NCBI RefSeq assembly: GCF_003148385.1
Contig: NZ_CP029463.1
Location: forward strand, 1,178,001 to 1,242,000
Direction of reading: 5' to 3'
DNA: 64,000 bases
From: Flavobacterium sediminis
GTDB taxonomy: Bacteria; Bacteroidota; Bacteroidia; Flavobacteriales; Flavobacteriaceae
The notes below the pieces were generated by a model. That model saw only the letters and a list, made by a program, of their open reading frames with translations, made no database searches and was not told where the DNA came from. Shown piece after piece: positions 26,030-34,551 of this stretch. A program made the position numbers and the translations under genes. Numbering within the stretch: position 1 is the stretch's first letter; each line of letters opens with the position of its first letter.

Positions 26030-27394
26030 TCACAAATTCCCTTGAGTAAGTTTAAAAAACTGAATCACCTTACCGTCTGTTAATAATGAAACGAAATGAC
26101 AAACATGTAATAATTGCTCATAAACGGTTCCTTTTTCTACTTGGAATTTTTCCGGTAAAAGCTTTAATACTAATTTATCATAATTTGATTCCGTTCCGTT
26201 CATCTTATTATAATATGCCTCACAAAAAGCTGTTAACAAACCATTAATCACATTATACCCTACAATCTCTTTCTCAACTACTTCTTTACTTTGATATACT
26301 TTTTTGACGCTTATAGCTATTATATCATCCATCTGAGCTTTATACTTGCTTTTATCCATTAAGGAAACTGTAAACTCTCCTTTCAATATTTCTTCTTCAT
26401 AAGTTAAAAAAACCTGAACAGCATCGCTAATTAAACTTCCTATTGCCAAAGCTCTCAAATAACTGATCCGGTCTTCTTTGGTTTTTAATGCGTTATATTT
26501 GCTCTTATCAATAGAATGCTGTACTAACTTAACTAAAAACTCCAAAGCATAATCCTCTTCAATTAAGCCAAGGTTGATTCCGTCTTCAAAATCAATTATT
26601 GTATAGCAAATATCATCTGCTGCTTCGACTAAAAAGGCTAGCGGGTGTCTTTCATAACCTATATCTTCTCCTGACTTATTCGGAATGAGACCTAATTCTT
26701 CCGCCACTTCTTTAAAGAAAACTTTGTCTTGTTGAAAGAAACCGTACTTTTTATCACATATCTTAGAAGTTGGTTTCTTAGGCAAACTCTCTTTCGGATA
26801 TTTCATAAAAGCCCCCAAAGTCGCATATGTTAAACGAATAGATCCCTCAACACCTTCTCTGGAAGTTGAAACCACCGAAAAACCATTAGCATTTCCCTCA
26901 AAGTCAACTAAATCCTGCCACTCTTTAGCCGTCATCTTGTCTTTAAATTTAGCTCCGACTCCAGTTTTAAAATATTCCCCTATAGCCTTTTCGCCAGAAT
27001 GTCCGAAAGGAGGATTCCCGATATCATGCATTAAGGCCGCTGCTGCAACAATTGCTCCGAAATCATTCATATGATAGCCATGAACAGATTGTAAATGCGG
27101 GTATTTTTCTAAAATTTTTTTTCCGACCAAGCGTCCTAACGAACGTCCCACTACAGAAACCTCTAAACTATGAGTCAGCCTGTTATGTACAAAATCAGTT
27201 TTAGAAAGCGGAATAACCTGTGTTTTATCCTGAAGGCTTCGAAAAGCTGTCGAAAAAATAATACGGTCATAATCCACTTCAAAACCTAAACGTGTATCAT
27301 CTTGTTCAGAACGCAATCTTTTTGTAGTATCTCCTTGTCGTTTTAAAGAAAGTAATTGTTCCCACTGCATCATAAAAGTAGAAGTTTTTGGCAT
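26030..27394 (-). CDS. dgt: Deoxyguanosinetriphosphate triphosphohydrolase (dGTPase)
   Basis: HD-superfamily enzyme hydrolysing dGTP (or other dNTPs) to deoxynucleoside and triphosphate. Features: RLRSEQDDTRLGFEVDYDRI, TRL-like THSLEVSVVGRSLG, the metal HD motif ALMHDIGNPPFGHSGEKAI, and EAADDICYTIIDFEDGI. Full-length 454 aa from ATG 27394, but the -7 box at 27415-27408 would put transcription start close to that ATG, so the start at 27373 (MMQWEQLL), which matches related proteins better, is probably the real one. It sits next to the ribonucleotide reductase genes, so dNTP synthesis and breakdown are encoded together. Confidence 0.93.
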   Translation of the reverse strand: MPKTSTFMMQWEQLLSLKRQGDTTKRLRSEQDDTRLGFEVDYDRIIFSTAFRSLQDKTQVIPLSKTDFVHNRLTHSLEVSVVGRSLGRLVGKKILEKYPHLQSVHGYHMNDFGAIVAAAALMHDIGNPPFGHSGEKAIGEYFKTGVGAKFKDKMTAKEWQDLVDFEGNANGFSVVSTSREGVEGSIRLTYATLGAFMKYPKESLPKKPTSKICDKKYGFFQQDKVFFKEVAEELGLIPNKSGEDIGYERHPLAFLVEAADDICYTIIDFEDGINLGLIEEDYALEFLVKLVQHSIDKSKYNALKTKEDRISYLRALAIGSLISDAVQVFLTYEEEILKGEFTVSLMDKSKYKAQMDDIIAISVKKVYQSKEVVEKEIVGYNVINGLLTAFCEAYYNKMNGTESNYDKLVLKLLPEKFQVEKGTVYEQLLHVCHFVSLLTDGKVIQFFKLTQGNL

Positions 27395-27407
27395 ATTGTT
27401 AATCGTT

Positions 27408-27415
27408 CAAAGTTA
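27408..27415 (-). promoter_or_regulatory. -7 box of the dGTPase gene
   Basis: TAACTTTG on the minus strand, an exact TAnnTTTG. It lies 14 nt before the first ATG and about 35 nt before the second, which argues for the second start. Confidence 0.5.
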
Positions 27416-27439
27416 CTCAAATTGAAACTATAAAAAAAT

Positions 27440-27496
27440 GCCATTTCAAACAGATATAAAATCTTTATAAGATCTATCGACTCCGCTTGAAATGGC
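27440..27496 (-). terminator. Terminator after nrdA
   Basis: Inverted repeat GCCATTTCAA / TTGAAATGGC with a 37-nt loop that can fold further. On the minus strand it is followed by a run of T (ATTTTTTTATAG). It lies 27 nt after the nrdA stop. Confidence 0.7.
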
Positions 27497-27522
27497 TATT
27501 TAAATAAATATTTTACAAAAGA

Positions 27523-29931
27523 TTATGATCCGCACATTTCACAATCTTCCGGTCCGGAATTTTGTGAACGTTGCAACATAGCTCTAAACTCTTCTGTGCT
27601 CATTGCTTCCGCTTCTACCTTTACCGTTTTCGCTTCAACTTCTTGTTTGGGCTGTGCTTTTTTCTCATTGTCCAATGTAAATTTGATAGCATCAACTGCT
27701 GATTTAGTTCTCAAATAATACATTCCTGTTTTTAAACCGCTTTTCCAAGCATAAAAATGCATCGAAGTTAATTTAGCATAAGTCGCTCCTTCCATGAACA
27801 AGTTCAACGATTGCGATTGGTCAATGAAATAACCTCTTTGGCGAGACATATCAATGATATCTTTCATGCTCATTTCCCAAACGGTTTTGTACAGTTCTTT
27901 GATATCTTGCGGAATTCCGTCAATATTTTGGATCGAACCGTTGTTTCGCATCACTTCTTGTTTTAAGTTCTCATTCCACAAACCTAAATCTACCAAGTCT
28001 TTCAACAAATGTTTGTTAACCACAATGAATTCTCCCGACAATACACGACGCGTATAAATATTTGAAGTATAGGGTTCAAAAGCTTCGTTGTTACCTAAAA
28101 TTTGAGATGTTGAAGCTGTAGGCATTGGCGCCAATAACAATGAGTTACGCACTCCGTTTTCCATTACTTCTTTACGCAATGACGTCCAATCCCAACGACC
28201 TGACAAATCATTATCATTTAATCCCCAAAGATTATATTGAAACTCTCCTTGTGAAATCGGAGACCCTGCAAATGTAGAATAAGCACCTTCTTCTTTAGCC
28301 ATTTCCATTGATGCTGTAACGGCTGCAAAATATATGGTTTCAAAAATTTCCTGATTCAATTTTTTAGCTTCATCACTGGTAAAAGGCATTCTCAATAAAA
28401 TGAAAGCATCTGCTAAACCTTGTACTCCTAAACCAACCGGACGGTGGCGCATGTTTGAGTTACGCGCTTCCTCTACCGGATAATAATTTCTGTCAATTAC
28501 TTTGTTTAAGTTACGGGTAATACGTTTGGTTACATCAAACAAATATTGATGATTGAATTCTCCATCTTCTACAAACATTGGCAGTGAAATAGAAGCCAGA
28601 TTACAAACAGCTATCTCATCCTCAGAAGTGTATTCTAAAATCTCGGTACACAAATTTGACGATCGGATCGTTCCTAAATTCTTTTGATTCGATTTTCTAT
28701 TTGCCGAATCTTTATATAGCATGTATGGTGTACCTGTCTCAATTTGAGATTCTAATATTTTTTCCCAAAGTTCACGAGCCTTAATCTTTTTTCTTCCCTT
28801 TCCTGCTGCTTCATACTCTTCATACATTCTTTCAAAGTCTTCACTATGGGTATCATAAAGTCCCGGACATTCATTCGGACACATTAATGTCCACTCTGCA
28901 TCAGCTTCAACTCGTTTCATAAACAAATCAGGAATCCACATTGCATAGAACAAATCTCTTGCTCTCATTTCTTCTTTTCCGTGATTTTTCTTTAAATCTA
29001 AGAAATCAAAAATATCAGCATGCCAAGGCTCCACATAAATCGCAAAACTTCCTTTACGTTTTCCACCACCCTGATCTACATAACGAGCAGTATCGTTGAA
29101 TACACGTAGCATTGGAACAATTCCGTTTGAGGTTCCGTTTGTTCCTCTGATATATGAACCTGTAGCCCTTACATTATGAATTGACAAACCAATCCCTCCG
29201 GCAGATTGCGAAATCTTTGCTGTTTGTTTTAATGTATCATAAATCCCATCAATACTATCATCCTGCATTGTCAATAAGAAACAAGAAGACATTTGCGGCT
29301 TTGGTGTTCCCGCATTGAATAAAGTTGGCGTAGCGTGTGTAAAATATTTTTTAGACATTAATTCGTACGTTTCAATAGCCGAATCGATATCGTCTAAATG
29401 GATACCGACAGAAACACGCATTAGCATGTGTTGCGGACGTTCTGCTATTTTCCCGTTAATCTTTAACAAATAAGAACGCTCCAACGTTTTGAATCCAAAA
29501 TAGTCGTAATTGAAATCACGGTTATAGATAATTGTCGAATCCAAACGTTCCGCATTATCCATGATAACCTGATACACCTCGTCTGAGATCATCGGGGCTT
29601 CCTTCCCTGTACGTGTATTTACATACTGATACAAGTCAGTCATCGTTTCAGAAAATGACTTTTTAGAATTTTTATGTAAATTAGAAACAGCGATACGAGC
29701 AGCTAACTGTGCATAATCCGGATGAGATACTGTCATTGAAGCAGCAGTTTCAGCAGCTAAATTATCCAATTCTGAAGTGGTTACACCATCATACAAACCT
29801 TCAATTACACGCATAGCAACCTTTACCGGGTCAACTAAATCGTTTAATTCATAACACATCATTCTAATGCGGTCGGTAATCTTGTCGAACATTACCGGCT
29901 CTTTACGGCCATCTCTTTTTACTACGTACAT
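27523..29931 (-). CDS. nrdA: Ribonucleoside-diphosphate reductase class Ia, large subunit
   Basis: 802-aa catalytic subunit that converts NDPs to dNDPs. Domains in order: N-terminal ATP-cone ([18 protein letters not shown], about 1-95), then the ten-stranded barrel with substrate-site Cys in [16 protein letters not shown] (Asn, Cys, Glu active-site set), [11 protein letters not shown] (second redox Cys), and the radical-transfer Tyr pair in GMYYLRTK. The tail ends CEMCGS, the usual redox-shuttle cysteine pair. It is transcribed after nrdB with a 249-nt gap; that gap holds no gene I can support. Confidence 0.96.
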   Translation of the reverse strand: MYVVKRDGRKEPVMFDKITDRIRMMCYELNDLVDPVKVAMRVIEGLYDGVTTSELDNLAAETAASMTVSHPDYAQLAARIAVSNLHKNSKKSFSETMTDLYQYVNTRTGKEAPMISDEVYQVIMDNAERLDSTIIYNRDFNYDYFGFKTLERSYLLKINGKIAERPQHMLMRVSVGIHLDDIDSAIETYELMSKKYFTHATPTLFNAGTPKPQMSSCFLLTMQDDSIDGIYDTLKQTAKISQSAGGIGLSIHNVRATGSYIRGTNGTSNGIVPMLRVFNDTARYVDQGGGKRKGSFAIYVEPWHADIFDFLDLKKNHGKEEMRARDLFYAMWIPDLFMKRVEADAEWTLMCPNECPGLYDTHSEDFERMYEEYEAAGKGRKKIKARELWEKILESQIETGTPYMLYKDSANRKSNQKNLGTIRSSNLCTEILEYTSEDEIAVCNLASISLPMFVEDGEFNHQYLFDVTKRITRNLNKVIDRNYYPVEEARNSNMRHRPVGLGVQGLADAFILLRMPFTSDEAKKLNQEIFETIYFAAVTASMEMAKEEGAYSTFAGSPISQGEFQYNLWGLNDNDLSGRWDWTSLRKEVMENGVRNSLLLAPMPTASTSQILGNNEAFEPYTSNIYTRRVLSGEFIVVNKHLLKDLVDLGLWNENLKQEVMRNNGSIQNIDGIPQDIKELYKTVWEMSMKDIIDMSRQRGYFIDQSQSLNLFMEGATYAKLTSMHFYAWKSGLKTGMYYLRTKSAVDAIKFTLDNEKKAQPKQEVEAKTVKVEAEAMSTEEFRAMLQRSQNSGPEDCEMCGS

Positions 29932-30180
29932 ACTCTATTGGATTATGAAGTTTTGAATACAGACCCTACACTTAGTCTATATACAAAATGGTTAATTTTT
30001 TTCTCTAAAATGTGCTCTTATTTTTCTTCCCGGCCCTTACGGAAGTATTCTTCTTCAGAAATTATGATTTGAGACAAAAAAATCCATTACGAATTAGCAA
30101 CAGGCTTATCGTTGTCTCAAAAAAAGGTAACAGACGACAGAAAAAACAATATGCAATTCTGACGTTTTTGTTACTAAAAG

Positions 30181-31157
30181 CTAAAAATCGGCGTCGAAAC
30201 TAATTTTGTTACCGCTGGTATCGTTGTTTAAAACTCCCGCTTTTTGATAATCAGACACTCGTTTTTCAAAGAAATTAGTTTTTCCTTGTAGTGAAATCAT
30301 ATCCATGAAGTCAAACGGATTGGTCACATTGTAAACTTTAGGACAGCCTAGCTCAACCAACAAACGGTCAGTTACAAATTCCAGATACTGTGTCATCAGT
30401 TTAGCATTCATACCGATCAAACTTACCGGTAAACTTTCGGTTATGAACTCGCGTTCTATATTTAGGGCATTTGTTAAGATCTCTGTAATTCTTTCTTTCG
30501 GTACTTTGTTCACTAAATGATTGTTGTGTAAGTGCACTGCAAAATCACAATGTAATCCCTCATCACGCGAAATCAACTCATTGGAAAAGGTTAAGCCCGG
30601 CATAACCCTCTTTTCTTTAACCAAAAGATAGAACAGAACGCTCCTGAAAAGAAAATTCCTTCTACAGCCGCAAAAGCAATCAATCGTTCAGCAAAACTCG
30701 GAGACTCTACCCATTTGAGAGCCCACTGCGCTTTTTTGGCAATAGCCGGAAAATTTTCAAGTGCTTTAAAAAGTATATTTTTTTCTTTTTCGTCTTTTAC
30801 ATACGTATCAATTAATAGCGAATAGGTTTCAGAATGGATATTCTCCATCATTAACTGAAAACCATAGAAAAATTTAGCCTCAGCGTACTGAACCTCGCTT
30901 ACAAAATTTTCTGCTAAATTTTCATTTACAATACCATCAGATGCCGCAAAAAATGCCAAGATATGCTTGATGAAGTATTTTTCATCATCATTCAATTTGT
31001 TTTCCCAGTCATTAAGATCCTGATGTAAATCTATCTCTTCTGCTGTCCAGAAACAAGCTTCTTGTTTTTTATATTGTTCCCAAATATCATGGTGTTTGAT
31101 AGGAAAAATTACGAATCGATCTTTGTTTTCTTGCAAAATAGGTTCGACTACTGACAT
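30181..31157 (-). CDS. nrdB: Ribonucleoside-diphosphate reductase class Ia, small subunit, frameshifted in this sequence
   Basis: Tyrosyl-radical subunit of the reductase. The 5' frame (31157 to about 30606) holds [13 protein letters not shown] (Asp ligand), [12 protein letters not shown] (Glu, His and the radical Tyr) and [10 protein letters not shown] (Glu ligand). The 3' frame (from about 30608 to 30181) holds [22 protein letters not shown] (quoted in pieces: [16 protein letters not shown]) with the last Glu and His ligands, and ends FDADF. Restoring one base at the GGG run (plus-strand CCC 30606-30608) gives KKRG(V/L)MPGL, the family sequence. As written, the di-iron site would be split. 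Because this enzyme should be essential and nrdA is intact, a sequencing error is most likely. Confidence 0.92.
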
Positions 31158-31440
31158 AGTGGCTTGATATTTACTGCGTTATTAAATGATTACTTTAAGC
31201 GATAAGGGGAATACAAAGTTTGCTATTTGAATTGAAAAATAAAAGGCAAACTTATTCACAATTAGGGGAAGTTTTTAACAACTTTAAAAAATAACAATTG
31301 TTTTTTTACAAGTTACAAGATGTTGATTACCAAATGTTTAAATTTTTAAACAAACAAACAAAATCCCCGTTAACAAGTGAAAAAACAGGCGTTAAGGAAC
31401 GATTCAGACAAAATCTTTTCAGAATTAACAGCAATAAAAA
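31158..31440. other. Intergenic region upstream of nrdB, no gene found
   Basis: About 280 nt without a supportable reading frame. It contains the palindrome TGTTTAAATTTTTAAACA at 31335-31352 (8-bp arms, TT centre), which could be an operator for nrdB control. No NrdR-type box with the usual consensus was recognised. Confidence 0.4.
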
Positions 31441-31471
31441 AGTCTGTAAAAAGTTTTAATTCTCACAGACT
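31441..31471. terminator. Terminator downstream of the DUF3109 gene
   Basis: AGTCTGT / ACAGACT inverted repeat. On the minus strand it is followed by TTTTTTATT, serving the gene ending at 31507; the plus strand also has a T-rich tail. Confidence 0.7.
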
Positions 31472-31506
31472 TTATTTTGATATTTTTAATAAAAAAAACA
31501 GCATTG

Positions 31507-32073
31507 CTACTTCTTAAACTCTTCAGCTACTTTTTCCAATTCATCATACCATTGTTGACCGAATTTTCGCACCAAAGCTTCCTTTACAAATTTATAGACC
31601 GGAACTCCTAATTCTTCTCCCAAGGCACATGCATCAGAGCAAATATGCCATTTATGATAATTCACCGCCGCAAAATCAGAATATTCTTTAATACGAATAG
31701 GATACAAATGACAAGAAACCGGTTTCTTCCAATCTACTTCTCCCTGATTGTATGCTTGTTCAATTCCGCATAAGGCTGTTTTACCATCAAAGATAACATA
31801 CGCACAATCTTTACCGTCAATCAACGGTGTTTCCAATTCTCCGAAATCAGAGACTACATGGGTTCCTTGCTCTTCAATCGCTTTTATTCCTTCCGGTCTG
31901 AGAAAAGGTTTTACCTTAGGATAGATTTCTGCCATAATTTTAGTTTCCTCTTCTTCTAAAGGTGCTCCGGCATCTCCATCAACACAACATGCCCCGTGAC
32001 AAGCATTCAAATTACAAACAAATTCTTTCTCAAGAATTTCTTCTGAAATTATGGTTTTATCTAACTGAAACAT
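31507..32073 (-). CDS. DUF3109 family cysteine-rich protein
   Basis: 188-aa protein of the DUF3109 (YkgJ-related) family with a cysteine pattern suggesting a metal or Fe-S site: FVCNLNACHGACCVDGDAG (about residues 18-36), then CAYVIFDGKTALCGIE, PVSCHLYPIR and HICSDACALG. Cytoplasmic, no signal peptide. Function unknown; the related zinc/iron-chelating domain family is only predicted to bind metal. Start chosen at ATG 32073 because an exact -7 box (TATCTTTG) lies just upstream; a further upstream start would lie within this promoter. Confidence 0.88.
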   Translation of the reverse strand: MFQLDKTIISEEILEKEFVCNLNACHGACCVDGDAGAPLEEEETKIMAEIYPKVKPFLRPEGIKAIEEQGTHVVSDFGELETPLIDGKDCAYVIFDGKTALCGIEQAYNQGEVDWKKPVSCHLYPIRIKEYSDFAAVNYHKWHICSDACALGEELGVPVYKFVKEALVRKFGQQWYDELEKVAEEFKK

Positions 32074-32094
32074 TTTACAGGTATATTTAAGCAA

Positions 32095-32102
32095 CAAAGA
32101 TA
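32095..32102 (-). promoter_or_regulatory. -7 box of the DUF3109 gene
   Basis: TATCTTTG on the minus strand, an exact TAnnTTTG, 22 nt before ATG 32073. Confidence 0.55.
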
Positions 32103-32194
32103 CTTTAAAATTTAGAATTTAGAATCCTGCCTTTAAAAAAGTGCTATTTTGATAAGGTATCGTTAAAGTTAAAGCCACATCTTTAAGTATTCTC

Positions 32195-32202
32195 TATATT
32201 TG
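32195..32202 (+). promoter_or_regulatory. -7 box of the marC operon
   Basis: TATATTTG, an exact TAnnTTTG, 15 nt before ATG 32218. It excludes the in-frame TTG at 32200 as a start, since that codon is part of the box. Confidence 0.6.
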
Positions 32203-32217
32203 CATAAAATTTTAACA

Positions 32218-32790
32218 ATGTTCAGCTGGAAAGAAACTTTTACTATCACAATGATCCTGTTTGCCGTAATAGATATTATAGGCAGCATTCCTATCATTGT
32301 TGACCTCCGCAGTAAAATGGGTCATATTCAATCGGAAAAAGCAACTATTGTTGCTGCAATTATCATGATATCTTTTTTATTTGTAGGGGAAGAAATTTTA
32401 AATTTGATCGGTATTGATGCTAATTCATTTGCCGTTGCTGGGGCATTTGTTTTATTCTTTTTGGCATTAGAGATGATACTGGGCATCCGCTTGTACAAAG
32501 AAGACAATCCGAGTACGGCATCAATCGTTCCTATTGCTTTTCCGCTTATTGCCGGAGCCGGAACGATGACAACGTTACTTTCGTTACGTGCAGAATATGA
32601 AAAAATTAATATTATTGTAGCCATATTAATCAACATCATTTTAGTATACACTGTTTTAAAATTATCAGGAAAAATAGAAAAACTATTAGGTTCTAACGGT
32701 TTAGGTGTCATACGAAAAATCTTCGGAGTTATATTATTGGCTATTGCTGTAAAATTATTTGCAGCCAATGTAAAAGGATTATTGAATTAA
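32218..32790 (+). CDS. MarC family integral membrane protein
   Basis: 190-aa membrane protein of the MarC/YchE family (UPF0056) with about six hydrophobic helices. Family features: a first helix with VIDIIGSIPIIVDLR, FVLFFLALEMILGIRLY, and IAFPLIAGAGTMTTLLSL in the second repeat half. The family's function is unsettled despite its historical link to multiple antibiotic resistance. It heads a plus-strand unit with a small membrane protein 10 nt downstream and an FAD oxidoreductase after that. Confidence 0.9.
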   Translation: MFSWKETFTITMILFAVIDIIGSIPIIVDLRSKMGHIQSEKATIVAAIIMISFLFVGEEILNLIGIDANSFAVAGAFVLFFLALEMILGIRLYKEDNPSTASIVPIAFPLIAGAGTMTTLLSLRAEYEKINIIVAILINIILVYTVLKLSGKIEKLLGSNGLGVIRKIFGVILLAIAVKLFAANVKGLLN

Positions 32791-32800
32791 AAATAATAAA

Positions 32801-32995
32801 ATGAAAATCTTAACTTATGTTATCATGGCTGTTGCCATAGCCCTAATAATCTTCAATCTGACTCAGGTAGATTTTTCCAACCCTTTTCAAGGCGATAGTA
32901 CTATCGCTTCGATTGGTGTCGTTGCCGGATTATGTGCTATTGTTCTCTTATTGATTTTTAGAGCAGCCAGAAAAATTGATGAAAAAGTAAAATAA
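32801..32995 (+). CDS. Small two-helix membrane protein, hypothetical
   Basis: 64-aa protein with two hydrophobic segments (residues about 3-21 and 36-56) separated by a polar loop (QVDFSNPFQGDS) and a basic C-terminus (RAARKIDEKVK). It lies 10 nt after marC and 3 nt before the next gene, so it is co-transcribed. Not recognised beyond being a common small flavobacterial membrane protein. Confidence 0.8.
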   Translation: MKILTYVIMAVAIALIIFNLTQVDFSNPFQGDSTIASIGVVAGLCAIVLLLIFRAARKIDEKVK

Positions 32996-32998
32996 ACT

Positions 32999-33607
32999 AT
33001 GTTTGACGTTTTAATTATCGGCGCTGGAGTTTCAGGAGTTTCTTGCGCTTTAATTTTAGGATCTGCAAAAAATAAACCTTTTGCTACCGACAAAAAAATA
33101 GGGATTATTGCCCATCAGAGAGCTTCGTCTTTACAAACGGCTGTTTTTAATAATGCATACGGAATTCCTCCCGGAAAATTAGGAGCTGAAATTTTATCGG
33201 AAAGTTTAGCTCATTTAGGCCAGACGTATCCGCATGTGGAGCAAATTTCCGGAGAAAAAGTAACGGAGATCAAGGAGCAGGATGATTTTTATATTGTTGT
33301 TACGAACAAGGGTCAATACAAATCAAAAGTCATTGTAGTCGCTATTGGTGCCGGAAACCCTATCTCTTTGGAAGGATTAGATGCCTACATAGAACCTCAT
33401 CAGAAAATAGCGGCTGTCAAAAATAAGATCCAGCTTAAAAATAACGATCACTTAGTAAAACAAGGATTATATGTATCCGGAGTTTTAGCAGGACACAGAA
33501 GTCAGCTCTCTATTGCAGCTGGCAGTGGCGCAGCTGTCGGAACTGACATCCTAACCCTTTGGAATGAAGGCAACCCGACAGTTGTTCATGATGCTGTCAA
33601 TAAATAA
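32999..33607 (+). CDS. FAD/NAD(P)-dependent oxidoreductase, thioredoxin reductase-like, short
   Basis: 202-aa flavoprotein with an N-terminal Rossmann motif IIGAGVSGVSCALIL (residues 6-20), the central VVAIGAGNP strand turn, and a C-terminal FAD segment GLYVSGVLAGHRSQLSIAAGSGAAVG. It resembles the FAD half of thioredoxin reductase, but it lacks the redox CxxC motif and is much shorter than the usual 300 aa, so it has no obvious NAD(P)H domain. Electron donor and substrate are unknown. Last gene of the marC unit and convergent with the small ORF ending at 33613. Confidence 0.82.
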   Translation: MFDVLIIGAGVSGVSCALILGSAKNKPFATDKKIGIIAHQRASSLQTAVFNNAYGIPPGKLGAEILSESLAHLGQTYPHVEQISGEKVTEIKEQDDFYIVVTNKGQYKSKVIVVAIGAGNPISLEGLDAYIEPHQKIAAVKNKIQLKNNDHLVKQGLYVSGVLAGHRSQLSIAAGSGAAVGTDILTLWNEGNPTVVHDAVNK

Positions 33608-33612
33608 TATAT

Positions 33613-33789
33613 TTAGCTATTATTCTTTTCTTTTTTCTTAGCTCTGTAATAAAGAAAATAAGCTATTCCGATCAGAACCAGAAAAGGTAAAAAAGTTCCG
33701 ATAACCACTCCTATTTCGTATTGTTTATCCGGAGCGTTTTTTATCTTTTCTTCTATATTTACTTGTTGAATTAAAGCGATCCACTTCAT
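33613..33789 (-). CDS. 58-aa single-helix membrane protein, hypothetical
   Basis: Short frame found by direct reading of the minus strand: starts MKWIALIQQVNIEEKI, has a hydrophobic helix at about 27-46 (IGVVIGTFLPFLVLIGIAYF, 20 residues) and ends in a very basic tail YYRAKKKEKNNS. The ATG lies 3 nt after the enoyl-CoA hydratase stop, and the frame ends 5 nt before the convergent oxidoreductase, filling the gap exactly. Coupling to the upstream gene and the coherent topology support a real gene. No function known. Confidence 0.75.
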   Translation of the reverse strand: MKWIALIQQVNIEEKIKNAPDKQYEIGVVIGTFLPFLVLIGIAYFLYYRAKKKEKNNS

Positions 33790-33792
33790 GAT

Positions 33793-34548
33793 TTATTTGC
33801 TTTTAAATTTTGACAAGGCCTTTTTCGTAAAATCTGACAAAACAAGCCTTCCTGAAATAGCTGCTCTCTCAAACAACAAATGATCCCAATCATCAATTCC
33901 TTCCCACAATACTTTTTTAAGCTCGACTAATGCTTCCGGATTATATTCTGATAATTCTTCAGTATAACTCTTCAAAGCTGTTCTCATTTCTTCATTTGAA
34001 TCAAAAACACGATTGAACAAACCATTTTCTTTTGCCCAATGAGCATCTTTCCATTGTGTCGGTTGCAATGCCATTTCTCCAACACCTGTTTTTCCTATTT
34101 TTCTGGAAACAGCAGGCTCAATAACAAACGGACCGATACCAATTGCCAATTCTGATAATTTGACTGAGGCATTTACTGAGGCAAAGACATAATCACAAGC
34201 AGCGATCAGCCCCACTCCGCCTCCTACAGCTTTTCCTTGTACCTCTCCGACTATAATCTTTTCACATTTTCGCATTGCATTAATCACATGCGCAAAGCCT
34301 GAGAAAAATTTGGTTCCTTCTTCAAAATTGGAAATACTTAGTAGCTCATCAAAAGAGGCACCGGCACAGAAAGTAGTTTCCCCTTCACTTTTCAACACAA
34401 TCAGTTGCACGGAATTATCTTTTCCTAAATTATAGAAAGATTGTGCCAATTGATTCAATAGATCACCTGGCAAAGAATTTCCCGCCTTATTATAAAAAGT
34501 AATTGTTGCAATTTTAGTATTGATTGCTGTTTTAACAAAAGCATCCAT
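33793..34548 (-). CDS. Enoyl-CoA hydratase/isomerase family protein
   Basis: 251-aa crotonase-fold protein. The oxyanion-hole segments are visible as CAGASFDELL (about residues 61-70) and VGEVQGKAVGGGVGLIAACDYVFAS (about 100-124, quoted in two parts: KAVGGGVGLIAACDY). The two typical hydratase glutamates are not both clear, so hydratase, isomerase or another acyl-CoA activity remains open. It starts 3 nt after the T9SS type-B gene and 3 nt before the small membrane protein; the link to a surface protein operon looks like transcriptional convenience rather than pathway. Confidence 0.88.
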   Translation of the reverse strand: MDAFVKTAINTKIATITFYNKAGNSLPGDLLNQLAQSFYNLGKDNSVQLIVLKSEGETTFCAGASFDELLSISNFEEGTKFFSGFAHVINAMRKCEKIIVGEVQGKAVGGGVGLIAACDYVFASVNASVKLSELAIGIGPFVIEPAVSRKIGKTGVGEMALQPTQWKDAHWAKENGLFNRVFDSNEEMRTALKSYTEELSEYNPEALVELKKVLWEGIDDWDHLLFERAAISGRLVLSDFTKKALSKFKSK

Positions 34549-34551
34549 ATT

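Noticed and set aside
30012..30203. 63-aa plus-strand frame in the nrdB-nrdA gap
   Set aside because: Basic, low-complexity translation, overlaps the nrdB end and opposes the operon; no supporting signal.
30600..30612. Programmed frameshifting in nrdB
   Set aside because: No slippery heptamer or downstream structure was recognised, and three other genes show the same homopolymer loss.
32200..32217. Upstream TTG start for marC
   Set aside because: The TTG is part of the -7 box TATATTTG, so it would not be transcribed.
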